IMG/VR virus record: IMGVR_UViG_3300021140_000021
Span: 1 to 35,196 of that record
Length of the DNA: 35,196 nt
DNA from: a virus
Reading direction: 5' to 3' (one strand)
Shown here: positions 7,271-15,041 of the stretch, one piece after another
Layout: each line of letters begins with the position of its first letter
Position numbering within the stretch: the stretch's first letter is position 1
Notes under the pieces: model-generated
Database searches by the model: none
The model's input: the letters and a program-made list of their open reading frames with translations, nothing else
Told to the model about the DNA's origin: nothing
Translations under genes and position numbers: made by a program

Positions 7271-7771
7271 ATGAAAAAAATGCTCACTTTGATGCTAGTG
7301 GCGTTGCTATTAACATCCTTCACAAATCAAGAACCCCCAAAAAAAGTTTTTATCCAATCAATTGAAAATAATATTGAGATTGGGTCATTAACAAAAAACC
7401 GAAATTTAGTTTTCGGATTTAAGAACATTCTTTTAGAAAATTTACAGGCGTTAAACTATGATGTTACGGACTCGGCGAGTAATGCCGACTATTACATCAA
7501 GGTCGAACTATTGTATTTTGATGTTATAGAAACAAATTCCGGAATTTCAGTTTTTCACAAAAGTGATAATGAAACGATATTGAGAGTTAGGGGTCGTTTG
7601 TATAACAAAGAAGGTAAAAAACTAAAAGAAACTATTGTGAGTGGGGAATCTTCGGAGATTTCCATGTCAACCTTAATAATATCAGAAAATGGAGGAATTA
7701 ATCAAACTTCAGTTTCGAATGTTATAAAAAAGTCCTCAGAGACATTAATCATTAATTTATTTAAAAAATGA
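7271..7771 (+). CDS. Exported protein with CsgG-like fold pattern
   Basis: The 166-aa protein has a signal peptide (MKKMLTLMLVALLLTSFTNQ) without a lipobox Cys. The mature part starts with KKVFIQSIEN and continues with a helix (NILLENLQALNYDV), then ASNADYYIKVELLYFDV and a strand-rich part ending with a C-terminal helix. This helix/strand order recalls the periplasmic domain of CsgG-type and related assembly lipoproteins, and a clearer CsgG homologue sits five genes downstream. It is first in the operon. Its last four bases overlap the next start (ATGA). The fold assignment is tentative. Confidence 0.65.
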   Translation: MKKMLTLMLVALLLTSFTNQEPPKKVFIQSIENNIEIGSLTKNRNLVFGFKNILLENLQALNYDVTDSASNADYYIKVELLYFDVIETNSGISVFHKSDNETILRVRGRLYNKEGKKLKETIVSGESSEISMSTLIISENGGINQTSVSNVIKKSSETLIINLFKK

Positions 7772-9672
7772 AAAAACTAATTTCGGTGATGTCATTTATA
7801 CTTTTAAGTGTAATTGGATATTCACAAACACCGGAAATAGGTCATTTTCAACAATTAAAAACGGTCAGGAGAGGAGACACAATTGATGTTGCATGGTATT
7901 ACAAACCAGCATCAGGGGTTGATATCAGAACTTTCCAAATCGATTTTCAATTTAAGAAAACCCTATTTACGCACATTTCGACATCGGTTGATGCAACATA
8001 TTCAACCAACACTCCAACCTTGGATTACCAAGAATGGAATAACTACAAGTATAGTTCATATACATCCGCAACAGGGATATATAATTATACTTCAGACACT
8101 AACTGGAAAGTAGGTCGTAATTACCTAATATTCGCTTCAGGAAGTGCCGCGAATTTCTCGTCAAATGGGTATATTATCCATAACAAATTCATTATCAATA
8201 ATGTTGAATCAAATTATGAATCAGATTCAATTATTGTGAATTGGTCGAGAATGTTTAAAGTGGACGGAACTTCAATAGGTGATAACATCGCAAGTCTTAA
8301 CATTCAAAAACAAAGAGTTAAGTTGTTAGGTAATTTAACTATTTCAGGTAAAGTTTGGTTCCCAACAACAATGACAACAGGACTTCTTCCGACAATCTAT
8401 TGTTATGAGAAAAATACCGGAAACTTGGTGTCACAAACTAAACCAAACATCAATGGAACATATACTTTAAATAATGTTGATGAGAATACTAAATATAAAA
8501 TTGAAGTTAGATTCCCACAGGATAGTTTGAATTACATTAGAGACAACGCAGTAACCATTTCAGACGCGATTAAAGCGTATAATGAATATGTTTACACTGA
8601 TGTTAATCAAACTTATGGACACCTTTATTTGAAACATGGTTTAGGATTTTTAATTGGTGATATTAACTTAAACACTAAATTAGATGGTGGTGACCCTTAC
8701 GGGATATACGCATCAGTTTCAGGGTTAAAACCTATCGACACTTCAAAATTAATAAATGTCTTTAGTAAAGATGAATATGATTCTCTTGTGTTAGGAAGTA
8801 ACCAATGGACTGATTGGGTAAATTACTCTAATAGAGGAACTTTCATTTATGATAGTGTTGGATTAACAAATTTAAGTTTAGACATCAAATATTTTGTTTT
8901 AGGTGATGTTGATAGAACACACTCTTCACCGGTATTTAACGGAACAACTGAAATATTCGCAGCGATTTACAAAGGACAATTTGATGTGAATATTCCTGAT
9001 GTTTATTCTGTGGGTGAACCAATGTATGTTCCATTTAACATCTCAACAAATGGTGAACTTAGTAATGGTTTACAATTTGAGATAAAATATGATGTCAATA
9101 AAGTTTCATTCGATGAGATAGTATCAAATTTACAAGGTCCTTGGTTACAATATGTAACCAATGACGATGTAAATGGTATTGTTAGATTCGGAGCAATGAA
9201 TAACCAAAAAAATGGGTCGCTACAAGGGTTAGCGACCCCTTTTAAATTAAAATTTTTAGCCAAAACATCAACGGATGATATTTCAACCGATGTTGTTATC
9301 AGACAATTAATGGATGCTTCAGATAAAGAAGGAGACCATTTGAATATTGTGTTAGCATCACAAAGAGTTGTGATGATGTATAAAATGACACAAGTAGTGA
9401 GTAATATCACAGAGCCAACGATTAGTATTTACCCTAATCCAAATACAGGTAATTTTACAACAGAATTTGAATTATTACCTAACACAAACATGAATGTCTC
9501 TATTTATGATTATCAAGGTAAACTAATGATTGACTTAGGATATATTAATTCAGATGGGACCAATACAAAAATCACAAAAAATATAAACCATCCTGAACTA
9601 TCCCAAGGAAACTATCTATTGGTATTGTCCGGCGATAATAAACAAATAACTAAACCTTTTATTAAACTTTAA
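7768..9672 (+). CDS. Secreted dockerin/cohesin-like protein with type IX secretion sorting domain
   Basis: The 634-aa protein has a signal peptide (residues 1-19, ending GYSQ). Residues 20-185 look like an immunoglobulin/cohesin-type beta domain, 190-260 like an SD-repeat or carboxypeptidase-regulatory fold (NLTISGKVW...NINGTYTLNNV), and about 290-320 contain a dockerin-like GDINLNTKLDGGD. A second cohesin-like domain lies at about 415-520. The last 85 residues are a Por/T9SS C-terminal sorting domain (ISIYPNPNTGNF ... GNYLLVLSGDNK). The domain would direct it through the host type IX system to the cell surface. It is coupled to the gene upstream by ATGA. Confidence 0.88.
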   Translation: MKKLISVMSFILLSVIGYSQTPEIGHFQQLKTVRRGDTIDVAWYYKPASGVDIRTFQIDFQFKKTLFTHISTSVDATYSTNTPTLDYQEWNNYKYSSYTSATGIYNYTSDTNWKVGRNYLIFASGSAANFSSNGYIIHNKFIINNVESNYESDSIIVNWSRMFKVDGTSIGDNIASLNIQKQRVKLLGNLTISGKVWFPTTMTTGLLPTIYCYEKNTGNLVSQTKPNINGTYTLNNVDENTKYKIEVRFPQDSLNYIRDNAVTISDAIKAYNEYVYTDVNQTYGHLYLKHGLGFLIGDINLNTKLDGGDPYGIYASVSGLKPIDTSKLINVFSKDEYDSLVLGSNQWTDWVNYSNRGTFIYDSVGLTNLSLDIKYFVLGDVDRTHSSPVFNGTTEIFAAIYKGQFDVNIPDVYSVGEPMYVPFNISTNGELSNGLQFEIKYDVNKVSFDEIVSNLQGPWLQYVTNDDVNGIVRFGAMNNQKNGSLQGLATPFKLKFLAKTSTDDISTDVVIRQLMDASDKEGDHLNIVLASQRVVMMYKMTQVVSNITEPTISIYPNPNTGNFTTEFELLPNTNMNVSIYDYQGKLMIDLGYINSDGTNTKITKNINHPELSQGNYLLVLSGDNKQITKPFIKL

Positions 9673-9676
9673 AAAA

Positions 9677-10006
9677 ATGTCAGAAGAACAAAATGTAGAG
9701 ACAAATGACGGAACTTGGTCAGGTCTTAAAAAAACAATCATTGGTGCTTTAACCACTCTTGTAACTGCGGGAGGAGTATGGATAAGCACTCAACTTTTCG
9801 GTGGAAAAGAAGAAGCGTCAGAACCACACCCGGTTCAACAAGCAGCACCAGTAATTAACATCAACAACACACAACAACAAACTGCAACCGCAGGTGGAAC
9901 AACAACGATAATCAAAGAAAAAGTTGTTGAAAAATCAGCACCACAAGAAACAAAAAAAGCTGAACCTAAACAAGACGAATTAAAAACTAAAGAACCACAA
10001 TGGTAA
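9677..10006 (+). CDS. Single-TM protein with Ala/Lys-rich tail
   Basis: The 109-aa protein starts 4 nt after the sorting-domain gene. Residues about 16-42 (LKKTIIGALTTLVTAGGVWISTQLF) form one membrane span. The remainder is low-complexity and polar (QQQTATAGGTTT, KEKVVEKSAPQETKKAEPKQDE) and probably extends into the periplasm or cytoplasm. The layout recalls inner-membrane spanin-like or assembly-anchor proteins, but no motif proves it. Its stop overlaps the next ATG by 7 bases. Confidence 0.7.
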   Translation: MSEEQNVETNDGTWSGLKKTIIGALTTLVTAGGVWISTQLFGGKEEASEPHPVQQAAPVININNTQQQTATAGGTTTIIKEKVVEKSAPQETKKAEPKQDELKTKEPQW

Positions 10007-10587
10007 AAAATCAACAACCAACAGGATTTAAAGAACTTCTAAATTCGATGATGAAAAGAAGATGGTATATTACTGCCATGGTATTAGGTGGGTTTATCCT
10101 TATTATAGGAGGAATCTTCGGAGCCATAATGTGGAAAACACCAATGTCAACCGAGTGGAAAGAATTACTACTTCTTTTATTAGGTGCATTTATTGGTTCT
10201 TATGGTAAAATTATCGATTACTGGTTCAGTGATACCGATAAAGATAAAATGCTAGTCCAGAAAATGGATGAGGAGGATGGTACATCTCTTTCAAACACGG
10301 CAGATATACCAAGTAACCCAATCGTTCCAATGTCAATAGAACCATTAGTTTTACCGACAAGTGAAGAAGTTGGACAACCTGTCCAAGTAAATGACCAAGT
10401 TACAAAAATTGGTGTTGAAGTTGATGAAGATGGAGATGGTGTTATGGACGGATTAGACTTCGACAATGATGGTGTTATTGACGAATATTTCCCACACAGA
10501 AATTGTCAGCATGTTTGGGGTGACTCAGATGGTGATGGTGACGAAGAATGTTTGGTTTGTGGACTAATTAAACCAATTGAAGAATAA
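10000..10587 (+). CDS. Two-TM protein with DxDxDG calcium-type repeats and Cys/His tail
   Basis: The 195-aa protein has two hydrophobic segments, about 24-46 (YITAMVLGGFILIIGGIFGAI) and 54-72 (ELLLLLLGAFIGSYGKII), as in small phage holin-like proteins. After a linker, residues about 145-165 have DEDGDGVMDGLDFDNDGVID, a thrombospondin-3/EF-hand-like calcium pattern. The end carries CQHVW then DGDGDEECLVCG, which could form a zinc knuckle. The start at 10000 overlaps the upstream gene (ATGGTAA). A holin or membrane anchor are both possible; the domain mix is unusual. Confidence 0.75.
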   Translation: MVKNQQPTGFKELLNSMMKRRWYITAMVLGGFILIIGGIFGAIMWKTPMSTEWKELLLLLLGAFIGSYGKIIDYWFSDTDKDKMLVQKMDEEDGTSLSNTADIPSNPIVPMSIEPLVLPTSEEVGQPVQVNDQVTKIGVEVDEDGDGVMDGLDFDNDGVIDEYFPHRNCQHVWGDSDGDGDEECLVCGLIKPIEE

Positions 10588-10588
10588 T

Positions 10589-11302
10589 ATGAAAAAAATA
10601 ATATTGATTTTAGCGAGTATGATAAGTTTCGTGGCGTACTCTCAAGTTGGAACCATTAAGACAGAACAATACCGAGCATCTTTCGAAAAGAATGCGTCAA
10701 TGGACACATTACCTGAATACACCGGAAAACCAATACCGATTCAATTGTTAAACATTGGGGTAACTCCTGAATTATATGAGTCATATCCCGAGTTAAAAGA
10801 TAAAAGGGTTGGGTTAGGTTTGACAAACATCGTAGTCGAATATTTGGAATTTACCGACAGATTTATTTTTACTGAAGACAAAACGGAAATTAAGAACAGA
10901 ATGGTGAAACAATTTCAAGCATCTCAAGCAGGAATCTCACAGGACACATTAAATGGTAGAGGTAAGATTAGATTGGCTCACTACTTTGTTTATGTTGAGG
11001 TTTATGATTTTAGTGTTAGTGAAGATGAAACCATAAAACTTAAAGGAAGTGTCAAGAATACCTTGACAACTCGGTTAGGACTCCAAGTTAAATTTGTTAA
11101 TGCTGAAACCGGAGCTTATTTCACCGCATCAGGATTAGGGGAAGCGTCAACAACAAGAGAAATGACTTTATTAAATGACGATAATTTGACTGATGTAAAA
11201 TTCAATCAATCAACAATTGGTATAACAACCAAAAAGTCATTGGAAAGTGCATGTTCTAAAATCGTGACAAGGATGATTAAAAAACAAATCTTTACTCATT
11301 AA
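10589..11302 (+). CDS. csgG: CsgG-family outer-membrane secretion pore protein
   Basis: The 237-aa protein begins at the ATG at 10589, 1 nt after the upstream stop. It has a signal peptide (MKKIILILASMISFVAYSQ) but no lipobox Cys, unlike E. coli CsgG. The core follows the family: VGLGLTNIVVEYLEFTDRFIFTED, a helix with MVKQFQASQAG, LAHYFVYVEVYDF, LQVKFVNAETGAYFTASGLGEAS and a C-terminal helix (ESACSKIVTRMIKKQ). CsgG forms a ring-shaped pore that exports curli subunits; by homology this product may form an outer-membrane channel. No CsgA/CsgB-like repeat protein was recognised nearby. Confidence 0.85.
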   Translation: MKKIILILASMISFVAYSQVGTIKTEQYRASFEKNASMDTLPEYTGKPIPIQLLNIGVTPELYESYPELKDKRVGLGLTNIVVEYLEFTDRFIFTEDKTEIKNRMVKQFQASQAGISQDTLNGRGKIRLAHYFVYVEVYDFSVSEDETIKLKGSVKNTLTTRLGLQVKFVNAETGAYFTASGLGEASTTREMTLLNDDNLTDVKFNQSTIGITTKKSLESACSKIVTRMIKKQIFTH

Positions 11303-11304
11303 AA

Positions 11305-12984
11305 ATGTTAAAAATATTACCAATCTTATTGATACTTTTATTTACAAATATCACCGCGATTGGTCAAACATTTACCTACACTTTTGTAGACCCTTGTACT
11401 AAAGAAATTACACAATTCAACCTTCCAATACAAAGTGGAAATGGTTCATTAGTGTCATTTTTAGGTCAACAAAAATATTTCACCGCTGATGATGTTATTA
11501 GTGGTGTTTTTGCCACTTGGATTAACCAAGTCTATACCGAATATAGGAGATTAACACCATGTTCGATTCAAACCACAACAATAATTAGAAACCAAATAAC
11601 CTCCCAAATAATTGGGAACACAATTCAAAGTGTGGTAGGAAGTATTATGGGACAAGTTAACGCGGAATCAGGAATGTTAGTGAATACGGATTTGAGTTCA
11701 AATTCGGATGAAAAAACATCGAAAAATGAAAAAAATGAGAAAAAAAGTAATTCACAACCACCACCAACAATTTCTACATCCGGCGTCCCATTTCCGTCAA
11801 CATTTAACTCAAGTGTCTTTTCTTCGAATAATACTCCATCACCCACAAGTACAACACAAGGTGGAGGAAATTCAACAACAAGCACAACAAAAGTCGGAGG
11901 AAATTCAACAACAAGCACAACAAAAGTCGGAGGAAATTCAACAACAAGTACAACACAAGGTGGAGGAAATTCAACAACAAGTACAACAAAAAGCGGAGGA
12001 AATTCAACAACAAGTACAACAAAAAGCGGTGGTCAAACAGGTGGTCAAGGTAGTGGAAATAATACGACAAAAACTGAAGGGAATGGTGGACCAAGTGTAA
12101 AGAATAACTCAACCACTACAGAGACAACCAATACATCAACAACTTCAAATTCAACTAATACTCAAGAAACAACCAAGAGTGAAGGTGGTCAAACAGGTGG
12201 TCAAACAGGTAGTGAAACAGGTAGTGAAACAGGTGGTCAAGGTAGTGAAGTTGCGGTGACAACAACAATGACAACTGATGCGAACAATGATAAAGGTTCA
12301 GGAGGTAGTAAAGGAGGTGGTAAAAGTAATAGTAGGTCTAATCCAATCATAGTTTCATCTGATTTAACAAGTGCCCAAAATATGGACAGAAGTTTTACAC
12401 CAATCATTAATGTTGGAATGTCACAATCATCGATGACTGGAACCTCAAGTTGGGGATTAAACTCGATGATTTGGTTAAATTTCAAACAATTCGCATTAAC
12501 AGGGAGATACACCAAAATGCACTTTAGTAAGAACAAAAAATTGAAATTAATTCATAATTTGAATTTAACTGGAGTTTATTCATATGGTAATCTTATGAGT
12601 TTTTTAGGGTATAGTATGATTCTAAATGCGGGAAAATATGGAATTACGGGTTTTAATGTTAGCGGTTCTATTACTAAAAGCCCTGAAGATGTGAATTTAT
12701 ATTTAAGTCCTGCGATGACAGCATTTTACACTAAACCATTTAAAGTCGGGAAAAGAATGATACTCTCACCTGAATTGTATGTAATATCCACACCATTGAT
12801 GTATTCCTCTGTTGATAAAGTCAGTGTTTCGGACAGAACATTCAGTGCCTTTATAGGGACAAGTGTTGATTACCAATTTTCAAAAAGATTTAAAGTCAAT
12901 ATGAATTATAAACTAAACACGAGCACCAATCCCGACTTTCCGGTTCTTTCGTTTTTCCTAATTGGTTCAAAAATTAATTTATGA
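11305..12984 (+). CDS. Exported protein with GGNSTTSTT repeat linker and C-terminal beta-barrel
   Basis: The 559-aa protein has a signal peptide (ending AIGQ, about residue 21). A folded N-terminal part (22-125) contains two Cys (DPCTKEITQF, LTPCSIQT). A long low-complexity Ser/Thr/Gly linker (about 140-345) carries five 11-residue GGNSTTSTT(K/Q)x units. The last 200 residues are a strand-rich domain with alternating aromatic and polar residues that ends LIGSKINL, typical of an outer-membrane beta-barrel. It lies 2 nt after csgG and overlaps the next ATG (ATGA). It may anchor or extend the CsgG structure. No close family recognised. Confidence 0.75.
   Translation: MLKILPILLILLFTNITAIGQTFTYTFVDPCTKEITQFNLPIQSGNGSLVSFLGQQKYFTADDVISGVFATWINQVYTEYRRLTPCSIQTTTIIRNQITSQIIGNTIQSVVGSIMGQVNAESGMLVNTDLSSNSDEKTSKNEKNEKKSNSQPPPTISTSGVPFPSTFNSSVFSSNNTPSPTSTTQGGGNSTTSTTKVGGNSTTSTTKVGGNSTTSTTQGGGNSTTSTTKSGGNSTTSTTKSGGQTGGQGSGNNTTKTEGNGGPSVKNNSTTTETTNTSTTSNSTNTQETTKSEGGQTGGQTGSETGSETGGQGSEVAVTTTMTTDANNDKGSGGSKGGGKSNSRSNPIIVSSDLTSAQNMDRSFTPIINVGMSQSSMTGTSSWGLNSMIWLNFKQFALTGRYTKMHFSKNKKLKLIHNLNLTGVYSYGNLMSFLGYSMILNAGKYGITGFNVSGSITKSPEDVNLYLSPAMTAFYTKPFKVGKRMILSPELYVISTPLMYSSVDKVSVSDRTFSAFIGTSVDYQFSKRFKVNMNYKLNTSTNPDFPVLSFFLIGSKINL
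11863..12027 (+). repeat. Five tandem 33-bp coding repeats
   Basis: Five in-frame 33-bp units encode GGNSTTSTT(K/Q)(V/G/S), with few synonymous changes. They form part of the linker of the beta-barrel protein and suggest recent unit duplication. Confidence 0.9.
12184..12249 (+). repeat. Short GGQT/GSET coding repeats
   Basis: Repeated 12-base units (GGTGGTCAAACA or GGTAGTGAAACA) encode GGQT and GSET in the same linker, a second low-complexity tract after the 33-bp repeats. Confidence 0.8.
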
Positions 12985-14084
12985 TGAAATATTTGTTATT
13001 TATTTTATTATCGATAAGCAGTTTCGCGCACTCTCAAACTTCATTATGTGCTAGTTACCCAACAACATTTTGTTGTGAGTATGTTTCCAGTGTTACGATA
13101 AACGGACAAACATATGCAGGTAGTAATGGATTTACCGCAGCATCCGGAGGTAATCCGGCAGGTTATTTTAACTACACCAATGGAACGGCAGTCCCAACCA
13201 TTACCGCAGGTCAAACCATATCCATTTCATATACCGCAGTTACAAATGGTAATTACATGGAATATTTCAAATTATGGATTGATTTTAACGGGAATGGAGT
13301 TTTAACAGATGCTGGAGAATTAGTTCATAGCACCAACACTTCTTGGACAGGAACCAAAACAATAACCTCAACATTTGTTGTTCCAACGACAGTCTTTAAC
13401 GGACCCGTTTTTATGAGATTTATTATGCAATATTCCGGTTCTCCTGTAATATGTGGAACTTATCCTTATGGCAATACTTTTGATTTTAAGACTACAATTG
13501 CTGGAGCCCAACCAAATCCAAACTTACCCCCAACCGAAACAATAAGTGGAAATCTTTCCATACCATCAGGGTTGGTTAATCGACCAAAATTAAAATTATT
13601 CAAAATTAATGGCGCAATCACCACATTAATTGATAGTAGTAATGTTGATATAAGTGGAAATTACTCATTGAAACCAAACGAATATAATATGACTTATAGG
13701 ATAATCCCATCATTCTCAACAACATTAACTAACAACGATTTATCTTTATTATTGAACGAAGCGAGAAATGTTAGCGTTCCTCCGGTATTAAACCCGGGAT
13801 TGGTATTGAATACCGGACCGAAGATGAGAGCTGGTGATATTAACAAAAATGGAAGAGTTTATATTGATGATGGATATCTACTTGCAAGAAGTTTAACGGG
13901 GATGAATCCACTAACCGAAGTGTTATGGTTCACATCGTCAACCTATTCAACCATAACATTGAATAATTTTAATACTATAAATTCATCATCTTTTTTTGAT
14001 GTTAATTTTACAACATCACCAATTGTGTTAAATTTAAGGTATATTGTATTAGGTGATGTTGACTTATCATCTTCTTCCCAATAA
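12981..14084 (+). CDS. Secreted GEVED-type protein with dockerin-like segment, no sorting domain
   Basis: The 367-aa protein has a signal peptide (ending AHSQ). Residues about 28-175 match the GEVED pattern found in Bacteroidota surface proteins (YVSSVTINGQ...NGNYMEYFKLWIDFNGNGVLTDAGELV ... GPVFMRFIMQYSG). Residues about 185-367 parallel the middle of the 634-aa protein: ISGNLSIP, a dockerin-like GDINKNGRVYIDD, then LNLRYIVLGDVD. It stops just after that point, so it lacks the cohesin-like and T9SS sorting parts of its relative. It is the last gene of the operon. Confidence 0.82.
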   Translation: MMKYLLFILLSISSFAHSQTSLCASYPTTFCCEYVSSVTINGQTYAGSNGFTAASGGNPAGYFNYTNGTAVPTITAGQTISISYTAVTNGNYMEYFKLWIDFNGNGVLTDAGELVHSTNTSWTGTKTITSTFVVPTTVFNGPVFMRFIMQYSGSPVICGTYPYGNTFDFKTTIAGAQPNPNLPPTETISGNLSIPSGLVNRPKLKLFKINGAITTLIDSSNVDISGNYSLKPNEYNMTYRIIPSFSTTLTNNDLSLLLNEARNVSVPPVLNPGLVLNTGPKMRAGDINKNGRVYIDDGYLLARSLTGMNPLTEVLWFTSSTYSTITLNNFNTINSSSFFDVNFTTSPIVLNLRYIVLGDVDLSSSSQ

Positions 14085-14099
14085 AGATACATGTTAGTA

Positions 14100-14111
14100 T
14101 ATTTATAAGTA
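14100..14111 (+). promoter_or_regulatory. Late-type promoter motif
   Basis: TATTTATAAGTA lies 12 nt before the ATG at 14124, in the 39-base gap after the envelope operon. One base differs from the T4 late TATAAATA in the overlapping part. Confidence 0.55.
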
Positions 14112-14123
14112 AAATAAAATGTG

Positions 14124-14747
14124 ATGAATTTACGCAAACTAATTAGAGAAACATTAGAAGAACAATTAAATAGAACTTTAGTATTAACTGAAAATGTTAA
14201 AGTTTCAGATGCTCTACAATATCATATAGACAATGGTCTAACATTAACTGATAATGTTTTTAGAGTTTACTCTGAAAGTTATTTTGATTTAGTTAATGAG
14301 GTAAGAAAATTATATACCGAAGGAAACATAAAATTAAATGAAGAGGATACTATGATGATAGAATCCGATTTAGGTAAAAAAGTGAAAATAGGTAAGGAAT
14401 ACATATACTTGGACGCACCATTTATTTATGAGGTCGAGACTGAAGAAGATATTTTATCTGAAGCCAAACATCGTGGAAAGAATGTTAAATTAAACAAACC
14501 ATTCAGAACACCTGGTGGACCTAAAAAGTTTGCGGTTTATGTAAAATCACCGGGTGGTGGAATTAAAAAAGTTACTTTTGGTGACCCTGGATTAAGAGTT
14601 AAAAACGCAAATAAAAAGGCGGCTAAGTCTTTTAGAGCTCGTCATAAATGTGACCAAAAGAAAGATAGAACGACTGCAGGATATTGGAGTTGTTCGGTTG
14701 GTCGTTACGCCAAACAATTGGGATTATCGTCTTCAAATTCTTGGTAA
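14124..14747 (+). CDS. Candidate virion protein with a conserved T4-like phage C-terminal domain
   Basis: The 207-aa product starts at the ATG at 14124, one codon after a GTG. It opens with a helix, MNLRKLIRETLEEQ, containing an (L)xE|Q site like those at other late N-termini. The last 90 residues (RGKNVKLNKPF...KFAVYVKSPGG...VTFGDPGLRVK...KSFRARHKCDQKKDRTTAGYWSCSVGRYAK) resemble a conserved domain I associate with T4-like phages, possibly structural or head-related; the family name was not confirmed. The Arg-rich RARHKCD and YWSC residues are its hallmark. Confidence 0.78.
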   Translation: MNLRKLIRETLEEQLNRTLVLTENVKVSDALQYHIDNGLTLTDNVFRVYSESYFDLVNEVRKLYTEGNIKLNEEDTMMIESDLGKKVKIGKEYIYLDAPFIYEVETEEDILSEAKHRGKNVKLNKPFRTPGGPKKFAVYVKSPGGGIKKVTFGDPGLRVKNANKKAAKSFRARHKCDQKKDRTTAGYWSCSVGRYAKQLGLSSSNSW

Positions 14748-14771
14748 ACTACATTCATATTAAAATCTATC

Positions 14772-15041
14772 ATGGAGTTTCCGTTTGAACAAGTTGAAAT
14801 TGACAATAAAAAAATCAGGACATTTAGTCCCGATGTTGATGATTATGAATTAAAATGGCACCAAGACCTTAACGACCGAAAAGTTACAATTCTTGAGGGT
14901 GGTGGATGGCAATTTCAAATGGAAAATGAATTACCCATAAAATTGGACGACACCAAACAAATCTTTATTCCAAAACTTGCTTGGCATCGTGTGTTAAAGG
15001 GTGGTAGTAATTTAGTTGTTGAGATTGAAGAATTTGATTAA
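14772..15041 (+). CDS. Small phage protein, possible cupin-like fold
   Basis: The 89-aa protein starts at the ATG at 14772, 24 nt after the preceding gene. Its run of short strands (WHQDLNDRKVTILEGGGWQFQMENELPIKLDDTKQIFIPKLAWHRVLKG) resembles small cupin-like proteins common in phages, with two His placed as in a metal site. Its end overlaps the convergent gene by 4 bases. The fold is a guess from the pattern. Confidence 0.7.
   Translation: MEFPFEQVEIDNKKIRTFSPDVDDYELKWHQDLNDRKVTILEGGGWQFQMENELPIKLDDTKQIFIPKLAWHRVLKGGSNLVVEIEEFD

Noticed and set aside
11863-12027. CRISPR-like array
   Set aside because: The 33-base units are directly adjacent without spacers and keep the reading frame of a protein.
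11804-12112. Leu/His-rich frame on the minus strand and a Gln-rich frame on the plus strand
   Set aside because: Both are out-of-frame readings of the GGNSTTSTT repeats in the 11305 gene.
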